Positions 8,511 through 17,818 are shown, counted from the stretch's first letter. The stretch: 41,955 bases of DNA from Ancylothrix sp. D3o (GCF_025370775.1 NZ_JAMXEX010000023.1:1-41955); one strand, 5' to 3'. Program-made: numbers and translations. The notes: generated by a model not told the origin, from the letters alone.

Positions 8511-11500
8511 GTGGTGCTGCGCCACATACTGACCCTAGATGGTCAAGTGTTATCGATCCATGATATTGTCGAGAGATGGGGACTGCAAGTCGCGTATCAG
8601 TTTAAGGACATGAAGCTAGATAGCGCAAGGCATATTGAAATGTTGGATGGATTAATTGGTCAGCACGAGGATTTTTGGGTAAAGAAATTGGCGACGTTAC
8701 AGCCACTTACGATTCCCTATGCAGATCCGATGGTATCACACTTGGAACATAAGCGGTACACAAGTGTAAAGATGTCCATAGCGCATGAGGTCACAACATT
8801 TCTGGAGGCTCGCCAGCCCGAATGGAATCAAGGCGACTTCCTGTTTGCTGCTTTTGCTACTTATCTAGCCCGTATTGGAGGAACTGGATGTTTCGATATC
8901 GGATTTAGAGATGTCGAGATGCAACGGGAGTTAGTAGGGCTCGAAGGCTTGTTTGCATCAATTGTTCCTTGTCGCGTAGATATAGACGACGAGCAAAGTT
9001 TTGAGGAAGTTTTTAAAAGTTTTAGGCCGCAAGTGGAGTTGACCAAACTTCACAAGACTTATGCGCGTGATGTCGTAGCGAGGTATCCGGCTCTTCGTTC
9101 ATTGCCTGAACTGAGTCGTGAGCCGATGTTTCCGGTGGTCGTAGAACGGGTAGAAAAACTAGACGACAACCAAGCTGGGTTAGGGGATGAGTTGACTCTG
9201 GTCATTCCATCAGAGGGGAAAGAATGCTGTTGGCTCTATAACGCCGAGGCATTAGATGGTGACAGCATTGCCAGGATGTTGGATCAGTTTGCTACTTTTT
9301 TGCAAGGTATTGTAACTGACCCCGAAAGGCGCGTTGCCGATTTGCCTCTGTTATCTGAGCCGGAGCGTCACAAAATTCTGGTGGAGTGGAATAATACTCA
9401 GGCAGATTACCCCAAGGATAAGTGTATCCATCAGTTATTTGAGGCTCAGGTGGAGCGGACACCAGATGCGGTGGCGGTAGTTTATGAAGACAAACAGTTA
9501 ACCTATCGGGAACTGAATGCAAGAGCGAATCAGCTAGCGCACTACCTGCAAAAACTCGGCGTGGGACCAGAGGTTTTAGTGGGGATTTTTGTCGAGAGAT
9601 CACTTGAGATGATGGTGGGGCTTCTCGGTATTCTCAAAGCAGGTGGAGCCTATGTGCCTCTAGATCCTGCGTATCCCTTTGAACGTAAGGCGTTCATGCT
9701 GTCAGACTCCCAGGTTTCGGTGCTATTGACCCAAGAGAAGTTGCGAACGGGATTGCCTGAGCAGGGTGCGGAGGCGATCTGCTTAGATACAGGCTGGGGG
9801 GTAATTTCTCAGGAGAGTGAGGACAATCTCAACAGCGGGGTTAATCCCGCCAACTTGGCTTATATAATTTACACCTCTGGGTCAACCGGCAAACCAAAGG
9901 GAACGATGATTGTCCACCAAGGATTGGTCAATTATCTAAGTTGGTGTATAAAAGCTTATGCAGTAGCCGATGGGGTTGGTTCTCCGGTTCATTCTTCGAT
10001 TGGCTTCGACGCGACCATTACCAGCTTATTCTCTCCCCTATTGGTAGGACAGAGGGTAGTCTTCCTCCCAGAGAAGCAGGAGATAGAGGCTCTTAGTGCC
10101 GTCTTGTGTTCTCAAAGTAATTTTAGCCTCGTCAAAATCACTCCAGCCCATCTGGCACTACTCAGTGAGTTATTACCCAGTAAGCAGGCGGCGGGTCAGA
10201 CAAGAGCCTTAATTATCGGTGGCGAGGCTCTCTCGAAAAAAAGCATTTCATTCTGGCAGACTCACGCACCTGAAACTAGACTAATCAACGAATACGGCCC
10301 AACAGAAACGGTTGTCGGATGCTGTATCTATGAGGTTCCGGCTCAGACCACCCTATCAGGTTCGATTCCAATTGGTCGTCCTATTGCCAATACTCAGCTT
10401 TATATATTAGATCAATCTCTCCAACCCGTCCCCATCGGAGTCACGGGTGAACTGTACATCGGTGGCGATGGCTTAGCGCGGGGCTATCTCAACCGGCCAG
10501 AGTTGACAGATCAGAAGTTCATCCCCAACCCCTTTAGTAACGACCCCGCAGCACGTCTGTACAAAACTGGAGACTTAGCTCGCTATCTACCGGACGGCAA
10601 CATCGAGTTTCTCGGTCGTATTGATAATCAGGTAAAAATTCGTGGCTTCCGAATCGAACTCGGCGAGATTGAGGCAGTGCTGATGCAAAACCGGGCTGTT
10701 CAGGATGCCGTAGTTATAGACCAAGAGTACGGCCTTAATGACAAGCGCCTAGTAGCCTATGTGGTTAAGGGCCAGGAGCAAGTCCTCTCAATCAGTGAAC
10801 TGCGTCGCGACCTAAAGCAGAAACTGCCCGATCACATGATACCCTCGGCATTTGTGCTGCTGGAAGCACTGCCGCTGACACCGAATGGTAAGGTGGATCG
10901 CCGCGCTCTGCCAGTGCCCGACGCCACCAGAGCCGAACTGGAAGAAGATTTTGTGGCTCCTCGTACGCCTGTTGAAAAGGTGCTGGCAGAAATCTGGGCT
11001 GAAGTGTTGGGCGTCGAGCGAGTCGGCATCCACGACAAGTTCTTGGAATTGGGCGGACATTCCTTACTCGCTATCAGGATTGTAAGTCAGTTGCGTGACT
11101 CCTTAAAGGTGGAGTTACCTATAAGTACCCTGTTTGCATCTCCAACTGTAGCCGATTTAGCCAAGCGCATTGAGGCTGGTGATCAGGAAAAGCCTTTCTT
11201 GCAAGCTCCTCCTATCCGACCCGTTTCTAGGAACCAAAACTTGCCTCTCTCGTGGAACCAGCAGAGGCTGTGGTTCCTGGCACAATTAGAACCCAATAGT
11301 CCTGTTTATAATGAACCCTTCACCATTCGCTTGGGGGGTGCTATAGACGTAGATGCACTCTCAAAAGCCCTCAACGAAATCATCAAACGTCACGAAAGCC
11401 TGCGCTCTCGCTTCATCACAATAGATGGCCAGCCTGTTCAGGTGATAGATCCACCCTCTAGTTTCAACCTAGCAGTAGTGGATCTCCGACAACTACCACA

Positions 11501-14500
11501 AGACCAACGGGAAGCCGAAGCTTTGCAGTTGGCAACTAGGGAGTCTAAGGATCTGTTTGACCTAACTTCTGGGCCACTGCTGCGAGCTACGTTGATGCAA
11601 CTGGCAGATCAGGACTACAGATTATTCCTGACTGTTCACCACATCGTCATTGATGGGGTTTCGATCTACAGCGTGTTTCTTCCAGAACTCGCTGCACTCT
11701 ACGAAGCTTTTTCTACCGGCAAACCCAGCCTACTAGCAGAACTGCCCATACAATACGTTGACTTTACCCTGTGGCAACGACAATGGCTGGCGGTCGAGAT
11801 TCTGGAAAGTCAATTAGACTACTGGAAACAGCAGCTACGGGGCGACCTGCCTGTACTACAGCTACCTTATGACCGTCCGCGACCCGCCGTTCAGACCTTC
11901 CGAGGTGCAAGGCAATGTCTGACATTATCCAAAGACCTAACCTTGGCACTCAAAACTCTTTCGCAACAAGAGGGAGTTACCCTATTTATGACGCTGCTGG
12001 CAGCGTTCAAAACCTTGCTCTACCGCTACACGGAGCAGGAAGATATGGTGGTGGGCACGGTCAGCGCAGGTCGCAACAGACCGGAGATTGAAGGGCTAAT
12101 CGGGTTTTTCCTCAACACCCTAGTGTTGCGTACTGATATGTCGGGTTCCCCTAGTTTTCGACAGCTACTAGGACGAGTGCGGGAAATAACACTAGGAGCT
12201 TATGCCCATGAAGACGTGCCTTTTGAGAAGCTAATACAGGCACTCAAACCTGATCGCAATTTAAGCCATAACCCCCTGTTTCAAGTGGCATTTGTTTTGG
12301 AACCTCCAATGCCATCTTTGAATTGTGGCTGGACTATGAGCCAGTTAGATATCCAAACCGATACGGCGAAGCTCGATTTGACCCTCGAACTAGACGAAAG
12401 ACCAGAAGGGATTATTGGCCGCTTTGAATACAACACGGATTTGTTTGAAGCCAGCACTATCTCGCGGATGATCGAGCACTTTCAGACTTTACTAGAAGGG
12501 ATTGTTACTGACCCCAACAAGCGCCTCTGGGAATTGCCCCTCTTGACGGTAGCCCAACAGCAGCAACTGTTAGTGGAGTGGAATAATACCCAGACAGATT
12601 ACCCCCATCAAGCCTGTATCCATCAGTTATTTGAAGCCCAAGTAGAGCGAACTCCTAACGCCGTTGCAGTAGTCTTTGAAAACGAGCAATTAACCTACCA
12701 GCAGCTTAATTATCGTGCCAATCAACTAGCACACCACCTGCAAAAATTGGGTGTGGAACCAGAAATGCTTGTCGGAATTTGTGTAGAGCGATCACTTGAG
12801 ATGATCGTAGGACTCCTAGGCATTCTTAAGGCTGGTGGGGCTTATTTGCCGTTAGACCCATCGTATCCCCAGGATCGTCTAGCCTTCATGCTGGAAGATG
12901 CCCAGGTGTCGGTGCTATTAACCCAACATTCGCTAGTCGAGGGTTTTTCCGAGTACAAAGCACAGCGTTTCTGCTTGGATACCGACTGGGAAATAATCGC
13001 CCAAGAGAGCGAGGAAAAACCCATCAGTAGGGTGACAGCAGATAATCTAGCTTACACAATCTACACATCGGGTTCTACAGGGAAACCCAAAGGAGTGCTA
13101 GTAACCCATCAAAACCTAGTCCACTCCACCAGTGCTCGTCTTTTTTATTACAGCGAACCCGTCACCAGTTTCTTCTTACTTTCGTCGTTTGGCTTTGACA
13201 GTTCGATTGCAGGCATCTTTTGGACATTGTGCCAGGGAGGCATACTTGTGCTACCCCCAGCAAAGTTCCAACAAGAGCTATTACAGCTTACAAAGTTAAT
13301 TGCTCAACATCGTATATCGCATTTATTGAGTCTTCCCTCTCTCTATAACCTGATTTTGGAGCAAGCGGAACCACAACAGCTTACTTGTCTTCGTACTGTT
13401 ATTGTGGCAGGCGAACCGTGTTCGAGAGAGTTGGTGGAACACCATACTAAGCTTCAGGCTCATACATCTTTGTTCAACGAATACGGCCCAACAGAAGGAA
13501 CGGTATGGAGCAGTGTATATCATTGTCAGTCTTCGGAACTCAGAACACAGGTTCCGATTGGTCGCCCTATTGCCAATATGCAGATATATCTGCTGGATAA
13601 ATATTTGAATCCTGTTCCCATTGGTGTATCGGGCGAGATTCACATCGGCGGCGCAGGCATCGCCCGAGGCTACCTCAACCGCCCTGAGTTAACCAAAGAT
13701 AAATTTATCCCCAACCCCTTTAGCAATGAACCGGGGACGCGCCTTTATAAAACTGGGGATCTAGCTCGTTATCTACCCGACGGCAACATTGAGTTTATGT
13801 CCCGCATAGATAATCAGGTAAAAATTCGTGGTTTCCGAATCGAAGTAGGGGAGGTTGAGTCAACTCTATCCCAATATCCTACTGTGCAGCAGTGTGTCGT
13901 AACAGCAAGGGTTGACTATGGAAGCGACAAACGTTTAGTTGCCTATATTGTTTCAAACCAGCAGCAGAAACCCACTACCGACGAACTACGATGCTTCCTT
14001 AAGCAAAAGCTCCCTGACTATATGGTGCCATCAGCGTTCGTTTTCCTAGACACCCTACCCCTCACACCCAACGGGAAAATAGACCAGCGCGCCCTGCCCG
14101 CACCCGACGGGATCAGGCAAGATCCAGCGTACCTTGTGCCTCCTAGCGATGATTTAGAAATCCAACTAACAAAAATTTGGGAAAACGTTTTAGGCAAAAA
14201 GCCCATTAGTGTGAAGGACAATTTCTTTGATGTGGGAGGGCACTCTTTACTAAGCGTGCGTCTATTGACACAAATCAATAAGGCATTCGGCAAAAGCTTG
14301 CCTCTGGCTGCTCTCTTCCAGGCACCCACAGTTGAGCAATTGGCCAGCATTCTCCGCCAGGAAGGATACTCAAAACTTGGGTCTGCTCTGGCACCGATTC
14401 AGCCTCACGGTTCCAAGCCACCTCTTTTTCTTTTTCAAGGCATCGGCTTATACCACGCTTTGGCATCTCATCTGGGTTTGGAGCAACCCGTTTATGGGTT

Positions 14501-15245
14501 ATCAATAGAGATGATGAATGCAACAGACGCTTCCTTCAACCCTGTTGAGCTCGCGGCTCATTACATCAAAGAAATGCGAATAGTCCAGCCTCATGGCCCT
14601 TATTTTCTAGGCGGTTTATGCTTTGGAGGAATGGTAGCACTCGAAGTAGCTCAACAGCTTCACGCAGAGGGTGAGAAGGTAGCTCTGCTAGCTTTGTTGG
14701 ATACTCTGGGTTTAGGTGCATACACACCCAAGCCTATCCACAAGCGGGCTTTGGGCTTCTTGAGTAACCTTTTGGAATTCGGCCCTGCCTATGGTCTGAA
14801 GAAAGTCAATGATTTGAGCAAAAAACTTCAGAGGATTTACTACAAATTTTTCCAGCCTAACGGTCTTCGTGGGTCGGACAACACTGGATACAAAACTTTT
14901 CAGGAGGCATACGGAGAAGCCCAAACCCAATATGTACCGCAAGCCTACTCAGGTCGAATAACGCTCTTTGTATCTAGTATGCAAACTACTGTAAGCGACT
15001 CCTGGTACGATCCTAAGTTGGTAGAGATTGATAGTAAATTCGGCTGGGGTGTGTTGGCTGTTGGAGGATTGGATATCTATGAGGTTCCTGGTGGACATCT
15101 TAGTATGTTGCAAGAACCCTATGTACAAGTGCTAGCTGAAAAATTGAAAGCTTGTATAGATCGTGTGCAGGCGGATGATTTAGCTCACATTCCATCCCTG
15201 TGCTCAGACCCGTTTGTCTGCGATAACGAAGATTCAACGGGGTAG
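8511..15245 (+). CDS. Two-module non-ribosomal peptide synthetase with Cys-type thioesterase
   Basis: The product has 2244 residues. Domain order: a partial condensation domain (about 50-280, only the C-terminal half, no HHxxxDG); adenylation 1 (about 300-800, YTSGSTGKPKG at 453, NEYGPTE at 593, NGKVDR); carrier 1 (LGGHSLL, Ser851); condensation (about 900-1330, HHIVIDG at 1043-1049); adenylation 2 (about 1360-1860, YTSGSTGKPKG at 1518, NEYGPTE at 1656); carrier 2 (VGGHSLL, Ser1912); and thioesterase (about 1965-2230) with Cys2037 in GLCFGG, Asp2064 and His2196. It should activate two amino acids, join them and release the product. By eye the A1 pocket reads D-A-T-K-I-G-E-V-G, close to Asn/Asp codes; A2 reads D-S-A-L-I-A-E-V-W, which I cannot assign. 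The GTG start follows a weak GAG and no tailoring genes are near. Confidence 0.93.
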   Translation: MVLRHILTLDGQVLSIHDIVERWGLQVAYQFKDMKLDSARHIEMLDGLIGQHEDFWVKKLATLQPLTIPYADPMVSHLEHKRYTSVKMSIAHEVTTFLEARQPEWNQGDFLFAAFATYLARIGGTGCFDIGFRDVEMQRELVGLEGLFASIVPCRVDIDDEQSFEEVFKSFRPQVELTKLHKTYARDVVARYPALRSLPELSREPMFPVVVERVEKLDDNQAGLGDELTLVIPSEGKECCWLYNAEALDGDSIARMLDQFATFLQGIVTDPERRVADLPLLSEPERHKILVEWNNTQADYPKDKCIHQLFEAQVERTPDAVAVVYEDKQLTYRELNARANQLAHYLQKLGVGPEVLVGIFVERSLEMMVGLLGILKAGGAYVPLDPAYPFERKAFMLSDSQVSVLLTQEKLRTGLPEQGAEAICLDTGWGVISQESEDNLNSGVNPANLAYIIYTSGSTGKPKGTMIVHQGLVNYLSWCIKAYAVADGVGSPVHSSIGFDATITSLFSPLLVGQRVVFLPEKQEIEALSAVLCSQSNFSLVKITPAHLALLSELLPSKQAAGQTRALIIGGEALSKKSISFWQTHAPETRLINEYGPTETVVGCCIYEVPAQTTLSGSIPIGRPIANTQLYILDQSLQPVPIGVTGELYIGGDGLARGYLNRPELTDQKFIPNPFSNDPAARLYKTGDLARYLPDGNIEFLGRIDNQVKIRGFRIELGEIEAVLMQNRAVQDAVVIDQEYGLNDKRLVAYVVKGQEQVLSISELRRDLKQKLPDHMIPSAFVLLEALPLTPNGKVDRRALPVPDATRAELEEDFVAPRTPVEKVLAEIWAEVLGVERVGIHDKFLELGGHSLLAIRIVSQLRDSLKVELPISTLFASPTVADLAKRIEAGDQEKPFLQAPPIRPVSRNQNLPLSWNQQRLWFLAQLEPNSPVYNEPFTIRLGGAIDVDALSKALNEIIKRHESLRSRFITIDGQPVQVIDPPSSFNLAVVDLRQLPQDQREAEALQLATRESKDLFDLTSGPLLRATLMQLADQDYRLFLTVHHIVIDGVSIYSVFLPELAALYEAFSTGKPSLLAELPIQYVDFTLWQRQWLAVEILESQLDYWKQQLRGDLPVLQLPYDRPRPAVQTFRGARQCLTLSKDLTLALKTLSQQEGVTLFMTLLAAFKTLLYRYTEQEDMVVGTVSAGRNRPEIEGLIGFFLNTLVLRTDMSGSPSFRQLLGRVREITLGAYAHEDVPFEKLIQALKPDRNLSHNPLFQVAFVLEPPMPSLNCGWTMSQLDIQTDTAKLDLTLELDERPEGIIGRFEYNTDLFEASTISRMIEHFQTLLEGIVTDPNKRLWELPLLTVAQQQQLLVEWNNTQTDYPHQACIHQLFEAQVERTPNAVAVVFENEQLTYQQLNYRANQLAHHLQKLGVEPEMLVGICVERSLEMIVGLLGILKAGGAYLPLDPSYPQDRLAFMLEDAQVSVLLTQHSLVEGFSEYKAQRFCLDTDWEIIAQESEEKPISRVTADNLAYTIYTSGSTGKPKGVLVTHQNLVHSTSARLFYYSEPVTSFFLLSSFGFDSSIAGIFWTLCQGGILVLPPAKFQQELLQLTKLIAQHRISHLLSLPSLYNLILEQAEPQQLTCLRTVIVAGEPCSRELVEHHTKLQAHTSLFNEYGPTEGTVWSSVYHCQSSELRTQVPIGRPIANMQIYLLDKYLNPVPIGVSGEIHIGGAGIARGYLNRPELTKDKFIPNPFSNEPGTRLYKTGDLARYLPDGNIEFMSRIDNQVKIRGFRIEVGEVESTLSQYPTVQQCVVTARVDYGSDKRLVAYIVSNQQQKPTTDELRCFLKQKLPDYMVPSAFVFLDTLPLTPNGKIDQRALPAPDGIRQDPAYLVPPSDDLEIQLTKIWENVLGKKPISVKDNFFDVGGHSLLSVRLLTQINKAFGKSLPLAALFQAPTVEQLASILRQEGYSKLGSALAPIQPHGSKPPLFLFQGIGLYHALASHLGLEQPVYGLSIEMMNATDASFNPVELAAHYIKEMRIVQPHGPYFLGGLCFGGMVALEVAQQLHAEGEKVALLALLDTLGLGAYTPKPIHKRALGFLSNLLEFGPAYGLKKVNDLSKKLQRIYYKFFQPNGLRGSDNTGYKTFQEAYGEAQTQYVPQAYSGRITLFVSSMQTTVSDSWYDPKLVEIDSKFGWGVLAVGGLDIYEVPGGHLSMLQEPYVQVLAEKLKACIDRVQADDLAHIPSLCSDPFVCDNEDSTG

Positions 15246-15415
15246 CACATTCAGACAATATTGGGACTTACATAATTAGCACTTCTCTAAAATCATACAA
15301 TAGTAGCTAGGGTGTCGGTACAGTATTAGACCTTAACAAAACCGGGCAGATATGATATGCCAATTACAGAATCAAGCTCAGAGCTTCGCTGTCCCCTCTG
15401 AAAAAAAGCAATTTA

Positions 15416-15676
15416 TTAGACACTCCTTTTCATTAATTGTTGAGCTAAATCCTCCCCCCGGAGCCTTGGAATTGTTAATACTTCCATTACAACTTCTGAT
15501 TTAAAATTTGTTGCTCCTATCATTTTTAGCATTCCTATCACACCTATTTTTCCCTTTTGATGGGTCGTTTGGCTTCTATATCTATTAGAAAGCAACGTTT
15601 CTATAAGGGGACATGAGAATAATTGATAGTGCAGTTGCAATTTCGTGGAATAATTACCCCAATCCACCATTATCAT
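15416..15676 (-). CDS. Hypothetical 86-residue open frame, doubtful
   Basis: This is an open frame with no recognised motif. Its C-terminal part (FKSEVVMEVLTIPRLRGEDL) looks moderately protein-like, but there is no clear ribosome binding site, and it sits among mobile-element debris downstream of the NRPS. It may be a transposase fragment or chance. The surrounding 15246-16427 otherwise holds only the inverted-end element and repeat array C. Confidence 0.2.
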   Translation of the reverse strand: MIMVDWGNYSTKLQLHYQLFSCPLIETLLSNRYRSQTTHQKGKIGVIGMLKMIGATNFKSEVVMEVLTIPRLRGEDLAQQLMKRSV

Positions 15677-15697
15677 TGCTTTTGTGTTAGGGTTGGC

Positions 15698-15768
15698 CGG
15701 TTTGAGGGAATGTGCTACAAAACTACTGAACCCAACAGGTTTTAACCGATTTATCTGCCCTCAAACCC
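15698..15768. repeat. 10-bp inverted repeat
   Basis: GGTTTGAGGG (15698-15707) and CCCTCAAACC (15759-15768) are perfect reverse complements across 51 bases. They directly abut the left end of the inverted-end element at 15770. Confidence 0.45.
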
Positions 15769-15769
15769 A

Positions 15770-16011
15770 GATGGGGTGACAAGTATCTTTAAAAGCTTTC
15801 CGAAGTAAGCGTTTGACCAACTTGAGTTTTTAAAAAAATCAGGAATTATTCACTCTTTTGTTGGCAGACATTTTAATCAACGATGGCTCACTGTAAGGTT
15901 GATTCATCAAATGATTAATTTTATGAGGCATTTTTGGCCCATGAATCTTTCTTGATCTTAGAGGCTGGAAGTCTTGCTTTACCAAGCGTTGAGGACAGTT
16001 GTCACCCCATC
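15770..16011. mobile_element. 242-bp element with 13-bp terminal inverted repeats
   Basis: GATGGGGTGACAA (15770-15782) and TTGTCACCCCATC (15999-16011) are perfect inverted repeats. Nearly the same motif (GACGGGGTGACA) marks the break in the LysE-type gene at the window's left end. The interior has no complete gene; one short open piece (about 15850-15955) encodes sequence that could be the tail of a transposase, but I cannot name it. A remnant or MITE-like derivative of an insertion sequence is the most economical reading. I saw no clear target duplication. Confidence 0.5.
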
Positions 16012-16183
16012 AGATCCGACGGCTGTCCGCCTGGGATGCCTGTGCGGTCATTTAGTCCATGTTTATTTCGGTATGTGGAATACGCTATCTGGTCGGTGTC
16101 CCCCTGGGATGCCGGTAATCTACATTTTGTCTGTGCGGATTTCAAATGGCTATAAGATTAAACATTTCGCTCGCGTGACACCG

Positions 16184-16345
16184 GCTTTTCGCGAGTTTCG
16201 CCGACCCCTAACAGATCCACCTACAGTGGCAATTTCACCGGCCTCATAAAATCCACCGCCCCCATGACATCTACTGGTGTCTCAATGCTGGCAGAGCCAC
16301 CGACGCCGTAAAATTCACTGGCCTTTGTATGGGAGAGGATTTAGA
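16184..16345. repeat. 18-bp degenerate tandem repeat array C
   Basis: C-rich on the plus strand, same unit as arrays B and D, for example ATCCACCGCCCCCATGAC and the neighbouring TTTCACCGGCCTCATAAA. About eight units can be followed, with 1-6 base slips. A looser copy pair of CCTGGGATGCC (16030-16040 and 16103-16113, 73 bases apart) precedes it. On the opposite strand the units again give TPVDVM and GAVDFM hexapeptides but with an in-frame stop. Confidence 0.65.
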
Positions 16346-16427
16346 GAAGTCGGGTATCTACTGACAAAATGGTTGGCAAGGGGTGCGGTGCGAAATAAGG
16401 GTTAGCGATTGAAGTCCACAACCGGGG

Positions 16428-16796
16428 TTAATTAATCAGGGCTTCTACATTTTGTCGGAAGGCCATTAAAGCGTGCTGACCCTGATAGTCCTTTATAGAC
16501 CAAAAGATAGAATCAGATACTTCTAGTGACACAATGGTTTTGATTTCAATATTTGTGTTGTAGCCTGCTATATCTCCTAAGCGTTTGCCGTGACTACCTT
16601 CGCCCTGCACTTGATTAATTGTGTAGCCGCTTACATTATTGCTTTTAAACAAATTGATAATCGCATCTTTTAGCACTGTTTCAGCAATAATGGTGAGTAG
16701 GACTGCGGGTTGGACTGGGCTGGTTTCAGGGGGCATGGAGGACTCCACAGAGTAGATTTGGGGTTGTCTAGGTAATTGAGAGGGCTTTGTTGCCAA
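16428..16796 (-). CDS. PII-like signalling protein
   Basis: Residues about 32-122 read as a PII/ferredoxin-like fold: a beta strand (LLTIIAE), a helix (LKDAIINLFKSNN), a strand entering a glycine-rich loop (GYTINQVQGEGSHGKR), a strand (NIEIKTIVSL), a helix and HALMAFRQNVEALIN. This matches small cyanobacterial PII-like or SbtB-like regulators that bind nucleotides and control transporters or carbon metabolism. The first 30 residues are proline-rich and unlike PII. The first codon is ATT/TTG-like and the frame is open for about 70 bases further upstream with no good start, so the 5' end may be lost or a fusion partner missing. No transporter gene is adjacent, which is odd for this type. Confidence 0.55.
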   Translation of the reverse strand: MATKPSQLPRQPQIYSVESSMPPETSPVQPAVLLTIIAETVLKDAIINLFKSNNVSGYTINQVQGEGSHGKRLGDIAGYNTNIEIKTIVSLEVSDSIFWSIKDYQGQHALMAFRQNVEALIN

Positions 16797-17069
16797 AATA
16801 TTGTCAACGCTTGCTTCAGTTAATGATACTTCTACGCCATCAGGTTTTGAAACTACCTTAAGTTAGGTATTGCGCTTTGGACAAAGAAGAGAATGGTTGC
16901 GCGCCTAATAAATGCGAAGTGCATTGGAGTTTCGCAGGTTTAAATGTTAACAGGAATTCCGATAATTTTATAAAATAATCACGTTGCTTTCGCTGAAATA
17001 GTTTGAATTTGAACGTCATAATATAAGTCAATTTAACGGTTAATTAAAGAATAATAGTTCGTTTTTTCC

Positions 17070-17290
17070 ATCTACCGGCCCCCAAAAATCCATCAGCATC
17101 TCAAAATCTACCGACTCTCGAATATCCTACCGGCCCTCGAATATCCATCGGCCTCCGAACCCCCACCGTCCGAGCAAACATTCACCTGTATCACCATATC
17201 CACCGGCGCTCTGATATCCACCGCCATCAGAAAATTCCCTGGCCCCTCTAAAGAAACTGGGTCTATCACATCCATCGGGGCCGGTGATTG
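17070..17290. repeat. 18-bp degenerate tandem repeat array D
   Basis: About 12 head-to-tail units, C-rich on the plus strand, for example ATCTACCGGCCCCCAAAA (from 17070), ATCCACCGGCGCTCTGAT and ATCCACCGCCATCAGAAA. Spacing is 18 bp, with two 19-bp units. The minus strand is open and encodes APMDVI, DPVSLE, APVDMV in register. The flanks (16797-17069 and 17291-17840) show no supported gene; 17380-17480 has scattered GGCC/GGCCGGTG words that may be decayed units. Confidence 0.75.
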
Positions 17291-17812
17291 CAAATAAGTT
17301 TTTAGCGGACTCTTGATTTGCTTGATTTGTTTGACTAAACCATTCTCTCCGTGTGCAGAGGCTCGATAGTTGGATGCCTACATCTGGCTTGGAGGCCGAG
17401 GCGGATGACATTGGGCCATTAGGCCGGTGTATTGTGTTGGCCATTTCACCCTTAAGTCTGCTATCAAATGCCGGCCTTGACACATCTGTGGTGGGTATGC
17501 GGTAGATCGCACTGGTGTCATAAAACCATGAGGCGAGGAACCTTCGGCTTTACAAACGGTTTTGAAGAATACTGTAGCTCACCTCCCGTGATGTGGGTAA
17601 TGCCGGCCTAGGCGCTTCCTAGATATTGTGAGTATTTTTTTAACCTCACATCCAAAGATACTGATATCTGGGGTAATGCGGGCTCCATCAATAAAAGCGG
17701 CTCACCCTACTAGACAGCTTTTACCTTTTTAAAGGAAGCAAAGTTTTACCCTAAACTTCTTGTTATGTAAGAAGTATAGTTTTTTATTAATCTCTTAATT
17801 TAAGTAAAATTG

Positions 17813-17818
17813 TATAAT
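17813..17818 (+). promoter_or_regulatory. TATAAT box upstream of the giant protease gene
   Basis: A perfect -10 hexamer lies in a very AT-rich stretch about 440 bases before the protease gene start. No good -35 is visible. If real, the transcript has a long leader containing the doubtful 74-residue frame at 17839-18063. Confidence 0.3.

Noticed and set aside
10362-10380. tRNA-like GGTTCGATTCC T-arm word
   Set aside because: It lies inside the NRPS reading frame and there is no surrounding cloverleaf. No tRNA or rRNA was found in the window.
8151-17290. CRISPR array
   Set aside because: The repeat units are degenerate, 18 bp and head to tail with no unique spacers, and there is no cas gene.
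17127-17483. 118-residue open frame on the minus strand across array D
   Set aside because: Its second half is repeat array and its first half has no recognisable motif; the parallel frame at 17108-17293 gives the GPVD-like reading. No start signal.
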